Shown in pieces: positions 17,985 to 26,875 of a stretch of DNA of 64,000 nucleotides (position 1 is its first letter; every line of letters begins with the position of its first letter). The stretch covers positions 1-64,000 of the forward strand of contig NZ_UWFA01000500.1 in the NCBI RefSeq assembly GCF_900601905.1. Direction: 5' to 3'. The notes under the pieces are model-generated. The model was not told the DNA's origin, did not search any database, and saw nothing but the letters and a program-made list of their open reading frames with translations. The position numbers and the translations under genes were made by a program. The stretch is from Pseudomonas viridiflava. GTDB taxonomy: Bacteria; Pseudomonadota; Gammaproteobacteria; Pseudomonadales; Pseudomonadaceae.

Positions 17985-19253
17985 ATGAGTGCACCCAGCG
18001 AGTTTCCCCTGAGCGAAGCCCCGCGTGAAGGACGCAAAGGGCTGCTGTCGATTTCCATGGTGTTATTCAGTTTCACGTTCTTCACCGGGACCATGTTCGC
18101 AGGCGGCAAGCTGGGCATGGCGTTCAACTTCGTCGACATGCTGTGGATCGCGGCGATCGGTAACAGCCTGCTGGCGATCTACGCGGCGGCCCTGGCGTTT
18201 ATCGCCTCGCGCAGTGGTCTGAATACGGTTCTGATGGGCCGCTTCTGCTTTGGCGAGGCCGGCAGTCGGCTGTCGGATGTCTTGCTCGGTTTCGCTGAAC
18301 TGGGCTGGTACGCCTGGGGCACCGCGACCGTGGCGATTGTGCTGGTGAAAATGCTCGGCCTGGCCGAAGGCTTCACCACGCCGCTGATGGTTTTGTTCGG
18401 GCTGGGTTTCAGCATCACGGCAATCATTGGCTACAAAGGCCTGGACGTGCTGTCGCGGATTTCGGTGCCGCTGATGTTTGTCCTGCTGATCATTTCCATG
18501 TACATCGCCACTCGCGACATCGGCGGTTTTCAAGGGCTTGCGGCGCTGATCCCGCATGAAACCATGACCCTTTCAGCGGCCATCACCATGGTCTTCGGCA
18601 CTTTCGCCAGTGGCGCGACCCAGGCCACCAACTGGACGCGATTGTCCCGTAGCGGGCGGGTGGCGGTGACGGCTAGTGTGGTCGCGTTTCTGTTGGGCAA
18701 TGGCCTGATGGTGGTGGCGGGCGCGTGGTGTGCGATGGTCTACCAACAAGCCGACATCGTCGAAGTGATGATGCTCCAGGGCCTGTCGTTTGCCGCCGTG
18801 ATCATGCTCTGCCTGAACCTGTGGACGATTCAGGGCCCAACCATCTACAACGTGTCGGCGGCCGCCTGCCACCTGATGCGCAGCGAACGTCGCCGGACCA
18901 TGACCTTGATCGCCGCAGCGCTGGGTATCGTGCTCGCCATCGGCGGCATGTACGAAATGCTGATTCCGTTTCTGGTGTTGCTGGGCTCGATCATCCCGCC
19001 CATTGGTGGCGTGATCATGGCTGACTTCTGGTACCGCCATCACGGTAAATACCCGGCGTTGTCCAGCGTTACGCTGCCGCGTTACAACTTGTTGGGGCTG
19101 TCGGCTTATGCCATCGGCGCCGCGCTGGCGTACTTTTCGCCGTGGATTGCGCCGCTGGTGGGCATCGCCGCTTCGGCCGTCTGCTACATCGTGCTGTTGG
19201 AAGTGACCGGCAAGCGCAGCCTGGTTGCCGCTGGCGTGCAGGAGGAAATTTGA
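17985..19253 (+). CDS. codB: Cytosine permease
   Basis: A 422-residue membrane protein of the NCS1 (purine-cytosine permease) family with about 12 helices. Examples are TFFTGTMFAGGKLGMAF near the N-terminus, then GRFCFGEAGS, and ADFWYRHHGKYP near the end. It would bring cytosine into the cell. The start ATG has ggag upstream. It is followed directly by a PucR-type regulator whose start overlaps its stop, and then by codA, which makes cytosine the most likely substrate. Related NCS1 carriers move other nucleobases, so the call depends partly on codA. Confidence 0.92.
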   Translation: MSAPSEFPLSEAPREGRKGLLSISMVLFSFTFFTGTMFAGGKLGMAFNFVDMLWIAAIGNSLLAIYAAALAFIASRSGLNTVLMGRFCFGEAGSRLSDVLLGFAELGWYAWGTATVAIVLVKMLGLAEGFTTPLMVLFGLGFSITAIIGYKGLDVLSRISVPLMFVLLIISMYIATRDIGGFQGLAALIPHETMTLSAAITMVFGTFASGATQATNWTRLSRSGRVAVTASVVAFLLGNGLMVVAGAWCAMVYQQADIVEVMMLQGLSFAAVIMLCLNLWTIQGPTIYNVSAAACHLMRSERRRTMTLIAAALGIVLAIGGMYEMLIPFLVLLGSIIPPIGGVIMADFWYRHHGKYPALSSVTLPRYNLLGLSAYAIGAALAYFSPWIAPLVGIAASAVCYIVLLEVTGKRSLVAAGVQEEI

Positions 19254-20467
19254 GCCTCACCGTTGCCGAAATCCTCAACCTCCCGGGGCTGGAGGAAATG
19301 TCCGTGCGTGCCGGATCCGCCAATCTGCATCGCAGCGTGCGCTGGTCCTACGTGGCAGAGAACGAGGGCATTGCCGACTGGATCATGGGGGGCGAGCTGG
19401 TGTTCGTCACGGGCATCAACTACCTGCGCGATGAAGCCAATCTGCTGCGAATGGTGCGCGAGGGCGATGCCAGCGCGATTGCCGGGCTGGTGATCCTGAC
19501 CGGGGATGCCTACATCCAGCAGATCCCTGATTCGGTGATCGAACTGGCAGAGCAGTGCGGCGTGCCGCTGATCGAGCAACCCTATCTGTTGAAGATGGTG
19601 ATCGTCACGCACCTGATCGGCACGGCGCTGGTACAGATGGCGCAGACCAAACGCTCGCGCCACGACATTCTCGGCCAGTTGCTCAGCGGTGATTACCCCA
19701 GCCTGAGCATCGCCCGGCAGCGCGCGGCGCATCTGCGGTTGCCGCTGCACGTGCCCCGACGTCTGGCAGCGTTACGTTTGTCGGCCGTCAGCGTGTTGTT
19801 CGACAGCCACGCTCCGGAGGCAGCGGAGCGCTTGCTGCAACACACCCGGCAAGCGGTCCTGGACCACCTTGAGGCCTGGAACCGCTCGTTGCCGCTAGCC
19901 TTGCCGGTCATCGTTCAGGGTGATCTGTTTATTCTGCTATTGCCGGAACTCGACGCGGTACGCAGCGAGCTGGCGCGAATTCATTGCGAGCTGGTGCCGG
20001 TGCTTGGCGACATGGCGCTGTTCATGGGGCTGGCCAATCCGGTGCAAGACTGCGGGCAGTATCGGCAAGCCCTCAATGAAGCGCGTCAGGCGCTGGATGT
20101 AGCGGAACACCTGCGTCCGGCCAGTGGCCTGTGCGATTTCAGCGAACTGGGCGTGTTGCGCCTGCTGCAGGCCGTGACGGATCGGTCGGTGATCGACAGC
20201 TTCGTCAAACAGATCCTCGGGCCGCTGATCGAGACCAACCGCAAGCAGCCCCACAGCCTGATCGAAACACTGGATGCCGTGCTGCAGGAGAACGGCAACG
20301 CACTCAAGGCCGCCCAGCGCCTGGGCATCCATCGCAACACCATCAACCAACGTATTTCGCGTATCGAGCAGCTCAGCGGGCAATCCCTCGACGACGCAAA
20401 TTTTCGAATGAACGCTTCGGTCGCGCTGCTGGTGTGGCGCATGTCCGAAGCCCAGCGACAGGAATAA
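19250..20467 (+). CDS. PucR-family transcriptional regulator of the cod cassette
   Basis: A 405-residue regulator. The N-terminal PucR domain (about 1-120) starts SLTVAEILNLPGLEEM and includes IPDSVIELAEQCGVPLI. A C-terminal helix-turn-helix of the HTH_30/PucR type is visible (LKAAQRLGIHRNTINQRISRIE, about 360-385). The start is TTG at 19250, preceded by ggagg at 4 bases and overlapping the codB stop by 4 bases. This placement keeps the conserved N-terminus intact, which the ATG at 19298 would not. PucR proteins act on purine, allantoin or amino acid genes. Its position between codB and codA suggests control by cytosine or a related base. Confidence 0.9.
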   Translation: MSLTVAEILNLPGLEEMSVRAGSANLHRSVRWSYVAENEGIADWIMGGELVFVTGINYLRDEANLLRMVREGDASAIAGLVILTGDAYIQQIPDSVIELAEQCGVPLIEQPYLLKMVIVTHLIGTALVQMAQTKRSRHDILGQLLSGDYPSLSIARQRAAHLRLPLHVPRRLAALRLSAVSVLFDSHAPEAAERLLQHTRQAVLDHLEAWNRSLPLALPVIVQGDLFILLLPELDAVRSELARIHCELVPVLGDMALFMGLANPVQDCGQYRQALNEARQALDVAEHLRPASGLCDFSELGVLRLLQAVTDRSVIDSFVKQILGPLIETNRKQPHSLIETLDAVLQENGNALKAAQRLGIHRNTINQRISRIEQLSGQSLDDANFRMNASVALLVWRMSEAQRQE

Positions 20468-20469
20468 TC

Positions 20470-21705
20470 ATGCACATCATCAATGCCACGCTGCGTAAAA
20501 CTCCCGGCCTGCACACAGTCAGTTGGGAGAACGGGGTGATCACGGCGGTCACTCCACAGGCCGGAAACCTGCATCCGGCAACACAAGACCTGGATGCGAA
20601 CGGGCAACTGGTCATCGCGCCGCTGGTCGAGCCGCACATTCATCTGGATGCGACCCTGACCGCAGGCGAGCCTGAATGGAACATGAGCGGCACGCTGTTT
20701 GAAGGCATCGAGCGATGGGCGCAGCGCAAGGAAACCATCACCCATGAAGACACCAAGCAGCGGGCTCATACCACCATTCGGATGCTTGCCGAGCACGGTA
20801 TCCAGCATGTTCGCACACACATCGACATCACCGACCCGACGTTGGGCGCGCTCAAGGCAATGCTCGAAGTGCGCGAAGAAGCGCGCCACCTGATCGACCT
20901 GCAAATTGTTGCCTTTCCTCAAGAGGGGATCGAATCCTATGAGGGCGGCCGCGAGCTGATGGAGCGTGCCGTGGCAATGGGTGCGGATGTGGTGGGCGGT
21001 ATTCCGCACTTTGAGAACACCCGGGAGCAGGGCGTCAGTTCGATCAAGTTCCTCATGGATCTGGCGCAACGCACCGGCTGTCTGGTGGATGTGCATTGCG
21101 ACGAAACCGACGACCCGAATTCGCGCTTCCTCGAAGTGCTGGCCGAAGAGGCGCGGGTGCGCGGCATGGGCAGCCGGGTCACGGCCAGCCACACCACGGC
21201 GATGGGCTCGTACGACAATGCCTACTGTTCGAAGCTGTTTCGCTTGCTGAAGCGCTCTGGCATCAACTTCGTGTCTTGCCCCACCGAGAGCATCCACCTA
21301 CAGGGTCGTTTCGACAGCTATCCCAAACGTCGAGGCCTGACCCGGGTTGCGGAGCTGGATCGCGCCGGGATGAACGTCTGTTTTGGTCAGGATTCGATCA
21401 AGGATCCCTGGTATCCGCTGGGCAATGGCAACATTCTGCGCATCCTCGATGCCGGCTTGCACATCTGCCACATGATGGGCTTCGAGGATCTGGCGCGCAG
21501 TCTGGATCTGGTCACCGACAACAGCGCCCGCACCCTCAACCTGGGCGAGGGTTACGGCATTGCCGTGGGCCGACCGGCCAACCTGCTGATTCTGGATGCC
21601 GAGAGCGATTACGAAGCGGTGCGCCGTCAGGCCAAGGCAAGGGTGTCGATACGCGCGGGGAAGGTGTTGATGACGAGGGTGCCGGAGCGGGTGGAGTTCA
21701 GTTAA
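20470..21705 (+). CDS. codA: Cytosine deaminase
   Basis: A 411-residue amidohydrolase that converts cytosine to uracil and ammonia. Metal and catalytic residues of the E. coli CodA family are visible: EPHIHLD (HxH pair), VDVHCDETDD (His and the catalytic Glu), SHTTAMGSYDNAY (His) and FGQDSIKDPWYPLGNGN (Asp). The length matches the family (about 427). The start ATG lies 2 bases after the regulator stop with agga upstream, so codB-pucR-codA is one transcription unit. Isocytosine or creatinine activity cannot be excluded from sequence. Confidence 0.94.
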   Translation: MHIINATLRKTPGLHTVSWENGVITAVTPQAGNLHPATQDLDANGQLVIAPLVEPHIHLDATLTAGEPEWNMSGTLFEGIERWAQRKETITHEDTKQRAHTTIRMLAEHGIQHVRTHIDITDPTLGALKAMLEVREEARHLIDLQIVAFPQEGIESYEGGRELMERAVAMGADVVGGIPHFENTREQGVSSIKFLMDLAQRTGCLVDVHCDETDDPNSRFLEVLAEEARVRGMGSRVTASHTTAMGSYDNAYCSKLFRLLKRSGINFVSCPTESIHLQGRFDSYPKRRGLTRVAELDRAGMNVCFGQDSIKDPWYPLGNGNILRILDAGLHICHMMGFEDLARSLDLVTDNSARTLNLGEGYGIAVGRPANLLILDAESDYEAVRRQAKARVSIRAGKVLMTRVPERVEFS

Positions 21706-21764
21706 AGCCGCCGTGGCGGAGTGCTTCTTGGTCGGACTACGGATCTGTGAGCCCCCAGACGTTC

Positions 21765-21869
21765 CGTTGGAGCGAGGCTTGCCCGCGAAGAACGCTAACG
21801 CGGTGTGCCTGCCAAAACGGGTCGACTGGTTCGCGGGCAAGTCGGAATGCCGCCCACACGCTCCAACAG
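21765..21869. repeat. REP pair, ttggagcgaggcttgcccgcgaa family
   Basis: The left core is gttggagcgaggcttgcccgcgaag; the right arm reads ggttcgcgggcaagtcggaatgccgccc and ends ctccaacagg. The right arm has the variant gtcggaatgccgccc, which recurs in reverse orientation at about 61132-61150. Confidence 0.8.
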
Positions 21870-21902
21870 GGTAAATAAATGGCTGTTGGAGCGATGGGCG
21901 AG

Positions 21903-22565
21903 CTACTCCTCGTGCGTCAACTCCAGCACCCGGTCCACTAGTTTATTGATCCCACTGGCAGCTTCACCGATGGTCTGCGCAACCATGTACGCCGGGGTGC
22001 TCACCAGTTTGCGGGCTTTGTCTTCGACGATCTCGGTGACCTCGCACTCCTGATGTTCACCTTTCATGCGGGTGATGGCGGCAGCGGTTTCGGCGTCGTT
22101 GCCGATGGTGCACGTCACGCCGGGGCCATAAATCTTGGCGGCCAGTGCCGGAGAGATGCAGATCAGCCCAACGGGCTTGCCTGCTGTCGCAAAGGCTTCA
22201 GCCAGGGCCAGGACTTCAGCCTGCACCTTGCAGTCAGAGCCCGCTGTCGCGAAGTTGGAGAGGTTTTTGGCCGCGCCAAATCCACCCGGGATGATCAGCG
22301 CATCGAACTGCGTGACGTCAGCCTCGCGGATGTCCTCGATGGCGCCACGGGCGATGCGTGCCGACTCGACCAGCACATTGCGGGTCTCGGGCATTTCTTC
22401 ACCGGTCAGGTGGTTGACCACATGATGCTGGGCGATATTCGGCGCAAAGCACTGCACCTGTGCGCCCCGTTGATCCAGGCGCAGCAGCGTCAGTACGCTT
22501 TCGTGAATTTCCGCGCCGTCATAGACGCCGCAGCCGGACAGGATCACGGCAACTTTCTTTTGCAT
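21903..22565 (-). CDS. elbB: ElbB-like DJ-1/PfpI family protein
   Basis: A 220-residue member of the DJ-1/PfpI class I glutamine amidotransferase-like superfamily, closest by eye to ElbB (also called sigma cross-reacting protein 27A). It has ILSGCGVYDGAEIHE at the start, then LIIPGGFGAAKNLSNFA, and the nucleophile-elbow cysteine in GLICISPA. E. coli ElbB has been linked to isoprenoid metabolism and glyoxalase-like activity. The ATG at 22565 has gggag 7 bases upstream; the next upstream ATG sits too close to it. Confidence 0.92.
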   Translation of the reverse strand: MQKKVAVILSGCGVYDGAEIHESVLTLLRLDQRGAQVQCFAPNIAQHHVVNHLTGEEMPETRNVLVESARIARGAIEDIREADVTQFDALIIPGGFGAAKNLSNFATAGSDCKVQAEVLALAEAFATAGKPVGLICISPALAAKIYGPGVTCTIGNDAETAAAITRMKGEHQECEVTEIVEDKARKLVSTPAYMVAQTIGEAASGINKLVDRVLELTHEE

Positions 22566-22702
22566 GGTCATACTCCCTTCAAACGCAGCGGTCTGCCAAA
22601 GCCTTGTACAGGTTGGGCAGTTTGTCGATCTGTTCAGTGTTCGGACAAGAGGCAGCGATGGGGATTCAATTATCGAAGGAGTGAGGCGGGAGGGGGCGGT
22701 CA

Positions 22703-22738
22703 CTGACGAGCGCAATACGCGATTATTGCGCTCGTCAG
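22703..22738. other. Perfect 15-bp-arm hairpin between dedA and elbB
   Basis: ctgacgagcgcaata (22703-22717) is exactly complementary to 22724-22738 around the 6-base loop cgcgat. It lies just past the dedA stop on the minus strand but lacks a T tract, so it may be a rho-independent-like pause, a transcript-stabilising structure or an operator of elbB. Confidence 0.6.
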
Positions 22739-22741
22739 GGT

Positions 22742-23413
22742 TTATTGATGGTTGGTCTTTTGACTGTCGGTTTTAACGTCAGCAGGGATTTCCGCCGGGA
22801 TATGCGCCATCGCGCTGGCTTCGGCAGCGGCCGCCGAAGCCGCGAGAGCTTCTTCGCGGGCGATGCGCGCGTTCTTGAAACGGCGACGCATCCAGAGTGC
22901 GAAACCCAGCACCAGCAACGCACCGAGCACCCACAGCTCGTACTTCTTGATATTGCCCAGCATGCCTTCGAGCACTGCGCCGAAGTGATACGCGGCAGAG
23001 CCCAGCGCGGCGGCCCAGACCGCAGCGCCGATGCCATTGAGGATCAGGTAACGCAGTGGCGGATAGCCCGACAGGCCAATGGCCACAGGCATGACGGTTC
23101 GCAGGCCATACACGAAGCGGAAGCTCAGAACCCAGAGGTCCGGATGCTTGCGAATGTGTGCCAGAGCCTTGTCGCCCATGAGTTGCCAGCGCGGTTTGCG
23201 CGCCAGGATTTTACGGCCGTGCCTGCGCCCCATGTAGTACCAGAGTTGATCCCCGGCGTAGCTTCCGAAGAAGGCCACGACCACGACCAGCTTGATGTCC
23301 ATGTATTCGCGGAACGCCAGGAATCCGGCAAGAACCAGAATGGTCTCGCCTTCAAAGAAGGTGCCGATGAAGAGGGCAAAGTAGCCAAATTCGTGCAAGA
23401 AATTCTGGAGCAT
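22742..23413 (-). CDS. DedA-family membrane protein
   Basis: A 223-residue inner-membrane protein with the DedA signature: FEGETILVLAGFLA in the re-entrant region, GDQLWYYMGRRHG, and FVYGLRTVMPVAIGLSG (the conserved Arg-Met-Pro motif). DedA proteins support membrane lipid recycling and proton-driven homeostasis. The C-terminal 45 residues are an Ala-rich hydrophilic tail. It is divergent from hemB, matching the Pseudomonas arrangement. Confidence 0.92.
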   Translation of the reverse strand: MLQNFLHEFGYFALFIGTFFEGETILVLAGFLAFREYMDIKLVVVVAFFGSYAGDQLWYYMGRRHGRKILARKPRWQLMGDKALAHIRKHPDLWVLSFRFVYGLRTVMPVAIGLSGYPPLRYLILNGIGAAVWAAALGSAAYHFGAVLEGMLGNIKKYELWVLGALLVLGFALWMRRRFKNARIAREEALAASAAAAEASAMAHIPAEIPADVKTDSQKTNHQ

Positions 23414-23632
23414 TGTCTGGATGCTGGCGAAATGAACGCGCAGCCTAACTCGGCCAAGCCATTCAGGAAAGTGTGCAAATGTGTCTCGACGTTAAACTTT
23501 CCTACAAGGACAATGGCAAATGCCCAGCTGCGGCCCTGAGTCGCACGTTGCCCCACGACTGTCACACATTGGTCATAATGGCGGCTTATAACTGTCGCGC
23601 TTGCCCGCGTATGCGGGCCCAGGAGTCTCGCC

Positions 23633-24643
23633 GTGAGCTTTACCCCCGCTAATCGCCTGTTTCCTCTCACCCGCCTGCGTCGCAATCGTCGCGACGAGTT
23701 TTCTCGTCGTCTGGTCCGTGAAAATGTTTTGACCGTCGATGATCTGATCCTGCCTGTTTTTGTCCTCGATGGTGAAAACCGTCGCGAAACCATCGCGTCC
23801 ATGCCCGGCGTTGAGCGTCTGAGTATCGATCTGCTGCTTGAAGAAGCGCAGAAGTGGGTCGCATTGGGCATTCCAGCCCTGGCGCTGTTCCCGGTGACAC
23901 CGGTCGAGAAGAAGACGCTGGATGGTGCTGAAGCCTGGAACCCGGACGGTATTGCCCAGCGTGCCACTCGCGCTCTGCGTGACCGCTTCCCGGAGTTGGG
24001 CGTCATCACAGACGTGGCACTGGACCCGTTCACGACCCACGGTCAGGACGGCATCCTCGACGAAAACGGCTACGTGCAGAACGACATCACGGTCGACGCG
24101 CTGGTCAGGCAAGCGCTGTCCCATGCTGACGCCGGTGCACAGGTTGTGGCACCTTCGGACATGATGGACGGTCGGATTCAGGCCATCCGCGAAGCCTTGG
24201 AGCTGGCCGATCACGTCAACGTGCGGATCATGGCTTACTCGGCCAAATACGCCAGTGCCTACTATGGGCCGTTCCGCGATGCAGTCGGTTCGGCACTGAA
24301 CCTGGGCAAGGCGAACAAGGCGTCCTATCAAATGGACCCGGCCAACAGCAACGAAGCATTGCATGAAGTGGCTGCCGACCTGGCTGAAGGCGCTGACATG
24401 GTCATGGTCAAGCCTGGCATGCCTTATCTGGACATCCTTTATCGGGTCAAGGATGAGTTCAAAGTGCCGACCTTTGTTTATCAGGTCAGCGGCGAGTACG
24501 CGATGCACATGGCGGCCATCCAGAATGGCTGGCTCAATGAAGGCGTCATTCTTGAATCGCTCACGGCTTTCAAACGCGCAGGTGCTGACGGCATCCTTAC
24601 TTATTTCGCCGTCCGAGCTGCAGAACTGTTGAAAGGGCAATAG
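23633..24643 (+). CDS. hemB: Delta-aminolevulinic acid dehydratase (porphobilinogen synthase)
   Basis: A 336-residue enzyme that condenses two 5-aminolevulinate molecules to porphobilinogen in haem synthesis. The two Schiff-base lysines lie in AYSAKYASAYYGPFRDA and VMVKPGMPYLD. The cysteine-rich zinc motif of the zinc-type enzymes is replaced here by DVALDPFTTHGQDG, the aspartate-rich magnesium type known for Pseudomonas. The start is GTG at 23633 with aggag upstream. It is followed 17 bases later by ppk. Confidence 0.97.
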   Translation: MSFTPANRLFPLTRLRRNRRDEFSRRLVRENVLTVDDLILPVFVLDGENRRETIASMPGVERLSIDLLLEEAQKWVALGIPALALFPVTPVEKKTLDGAEAWNPDGIAQRATRALRDRFPELGVITDVALDPFTTHGQDGILDENGYVQNDITVDALVRQALSHADAGAQVVAPSDMMDGRIQAIREALELADHVNVRIMAYSAKYASAYYGPFRDAVGSALNLGKANKASYQMDPANSNEALHEVAADLAEGADMVMVKPGMPYLDILYRVKDEFKVPTFVYQVSGEYAMHMAAIQNGWLNEGVILESLTAFKRAGADGILTYFAVRAAELLKGQ

Positions 24644-24660
24644 CCCGTACAGGAACATTC

Positions 24661-26871
24661 ATGAATACCGAAGGACTCACCGAAGCTACTGTTGAAGTCG
24701 AGATCGAGCAGACCCTGCCGGTCGTCGAACCCAGCGTCGAGGTCATACCTGCTGTTGTGGAAGCCGCGCACCCGGTGCCGGCGATTGTCGTGCCTAACCT
24801 GGACGACAGCAGCCTGTATATCCATCGTGAACTGTCGCAGCTCAAGTTCAACATTCGCGTGTTGGAACAGGCACTGGATGAGTCCTATCCGTTGCTGGAG
24901 CGGCTCAAGTTCCTGCTGATCTTTTCCAGCAACCTCGATGAGTTCTTCGAAATTCGTGTCGCCGGCCTCAAGAAGCAAATCACCTTTGCTCGCGAGCAGG
25001 CTGGTGCTGACGGCCTGCAGCCGCATCAGGCCCTGGCCCGCATCAGTGAACTGGTGCATGGCCACGTTGATCGCCAATACGCGATCCTCAATGACATTCT
25101 GCTGCCTGAGCTGGAAAAGCATCAGGTGCGCTTTATCCGTCGTCGCCACTGGAACGCCAAGATCAAAGCCTGGGTGCGTCGCTATTTCCGTGACGAGATC
25201 GCGCCGATCATTACCCCGATCGGGCTTGATCCGACGCACCCGTTCCCGTTGCTGGTGAACAAGAGCCTTAACTTCATCGTGGAGCTCGAAGGCGTCGATG
25301 CCTTTGGCCGCGACTCTGGCCTGGCGATCATTCCGGCGCCGCGTCTGTTGCCTCGGGTGATCAAGGTTCCCGAGGATGTCGGCGGCACCGGGGACAACTT
25401 CGTGTTCCTGTCGTCGATGATTCACGCCCACGCCGATGACCTGTTCCAGGGCATGAAGGTCAAGGGTTGCTACCAGTTCCGCCTGACCCGTAACGCCGAC
25501 CTGGCGCTGGATTCAGAGGACGTGGAAGACCTGGCGCGCGCGCTGCGTGGCGAGTTGTTCTCCCGTCGTTATGGCGATGCGGTGCGTCTGGAGGTGGCCG
25601 ACACCTGCCCTAAACACCTGTCGGATTATCTGCTCAAGCAATTCAACCTGGCCGAGTCCGAGTTGTACCAGGTCAATGGCCCGGTCAACCTGACGCGTCT
25701 GTTCAGCATCACTGGTCTGGATAGCCATCCGGAGCTGCAATACCAGCCGTTCACCCCGGCGATCCCCAAGCTGTTGCAGAACAGCGAGAACATTTTCAGC
25801 GTGATCGGCAAGCAGGACATTCTGCTGCTGCATCCTTACGAATCCTTCACGCCCGTGGTCGATCTGCTGCGTCAGGCCGCCAAAGATCCAAACGTGCTGG
25901 CGGTCCGCCAGACGCTGTATCGCAGCGGCGCGAATTCGGAAATCGTCGACGCCCTGGTGGACGCTGCACGTAACGGCAAGGAGGTCACTGCGGTGATCGA
26001 GCTGCGTGCGCGCTTCGACGAAGAGTCCAACCTGCAACTGGCCAGCCGTTTGCAGGCCGCCGGTGCGGTGGTGATCTATGGCGTGGTGGGTTTCAAGACC
26101 CACGCCAAGATGATGCTGATCCTGCGCCGTGAAGCGGGCGAGATCGTCCGTTACGCGCACTTGGGTACCGGCAACTACCACGCGGGTAACGCGCGTCTGT
26201 ACACCGATTACAGCCTGCTGACTTCCGACGATGCCTTGTGCGAAGACGTCGGCAAAATGTTCAGCCAGTTGATCGGCATGGGCAAAACCCTGCGCATGAA
26301 GAAGCTGCTGCACGCGCCGTTCACCCTGAAGAAGGGCATGCTCGACATGATTGCCCGCGAAACCCAGTTCGCGGCCGACGGCAAACCGGCGCACATCATC
26401 GCCAAGTTCAATTCACTGACCGATCCGAAGATCATCCGTGCGTTGTACAAGGCCAGCCAGTCGGGCGTGCGCATCGATCTGGTGGTGCGCGGCATGTGCT
26501 GCCTGCGTCCGGGCATTGCCGGGGTCTCGCACAACATTCACGTGCGCTCGATCATCGGCCGCTTCCTGGAGCACACCCGTGTGTTCTATTTCTTGAATGG
26601 CGGCGACGAGCAGATGTTCCTGTCCAGCGCCGACTGGATGGAACGCAACCTCGACAAGCGCGTCGAGACTTGCTTCCCGGTGGAAGGCAAGAAGTTGATC
26701 CTGCGGGTCAAGCGCGAGCTGGAGTTGTATCTGACCGACAACACCCACAGCTGGCTGCTGCAGTCGGACGGCACTTACGTGCGCAGTTCGCCGACTGGCA
26801 ACCAGAACGCCCGCAATGTGCAGGCGACGCTGTTGGAGCGTTTGAGCAACCCGGTCCTCAGCGTACGCTGA
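24661..26871 (+). CDS. ppk: Polyphosphate kinase 1
   Basis: A 736-residue enzyme that makes inorganic polyphosphate from ATP, matching the length of P. aeruginosa PPK1. After an acidic 40-residue N-terminal extension come the N domain (HRELSQLKFNIRVLEQA), the head domain and two phospholipase D-like catalytic domains. The catalytic His lies in FKTHAKMML, followed by YAHLGTGNYH; a second catalytic region has HTRVFYF. The gene ends inside the 3' end of the convergent ppx, sharing 14 bases. A hemB-ppk operon is likely. Confidence 0.97.
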   Translation: MNTEGLTEATVEVEIEQTLPVVEPSVEVIPAVVEAAHPVPAIVVPNLDDSSLYIHRELSQLKFNIRVLEQALDESYPLLERLKFLLIFSSNLDEFFEIRVAGLKKQITFAREQAGADGLQPHQALARISELVHGHVDRQYAILNDILLPELEKHQVRFIRRRHWNAKIKAWVRRYFRDEIAPIITPIGLDPTHPFPLLVNKSLNFIVELEGVDAFGRDSGLAIIPAPRLLPRVIKVPEDVGGTGDNFVFLSSMIHAHADDLFQGMKVKGCYQFRLTRNADLALDSEDVEDLARALRGELFSRRYGDAVRLEVADTCPKHLSDYLLKQFNLAESELYQVNGPVNLTRLFSITGLDSHPELQYQPFTPAIPKLLQNSENIFSVIGKQDILLLHPYESFTPVVDLLRQAAKDPNVLAVRQTLYRSGANSEIVDALVDAARNGKEVTAVIELRARFDEESNLQLASRLQAAGAVVIYGVVGFKTHAKMMLILRREAGEIVRYAHLGTGNYHAGNARLYTDYSLLTSDDALCEDVGKMFSQLIGMGKTLRMKKLLHAPFTLKKGMLDMIARETQFAADGKPAHIIAKFNSLTDPKIIRALYKASQSGVRIDLVVRGMCCLRPGIAGVSHNIHVRSIIGRFLEHTRVFYFLNGGDEQMFLSSADWMERNLDKRVETCFPVEGKKLILRVKRELELYLTDNTHSWLLQSDGTYVRSSPTGNQNARNVQATLLERLSNPVLSVR

Positions 26872-26875
26872 GGAC
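26854..26875. repeat. 22-bp perfect palindrome spanning the ppk and ppx stops
   Basis: The half-site gtcctcagcgt is followed by its exact reverse complement. It contains both stop codons, so each protein ends in Leu-Ser-Val-Arg. There is no T tract on either side. Confidence 0.95.
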
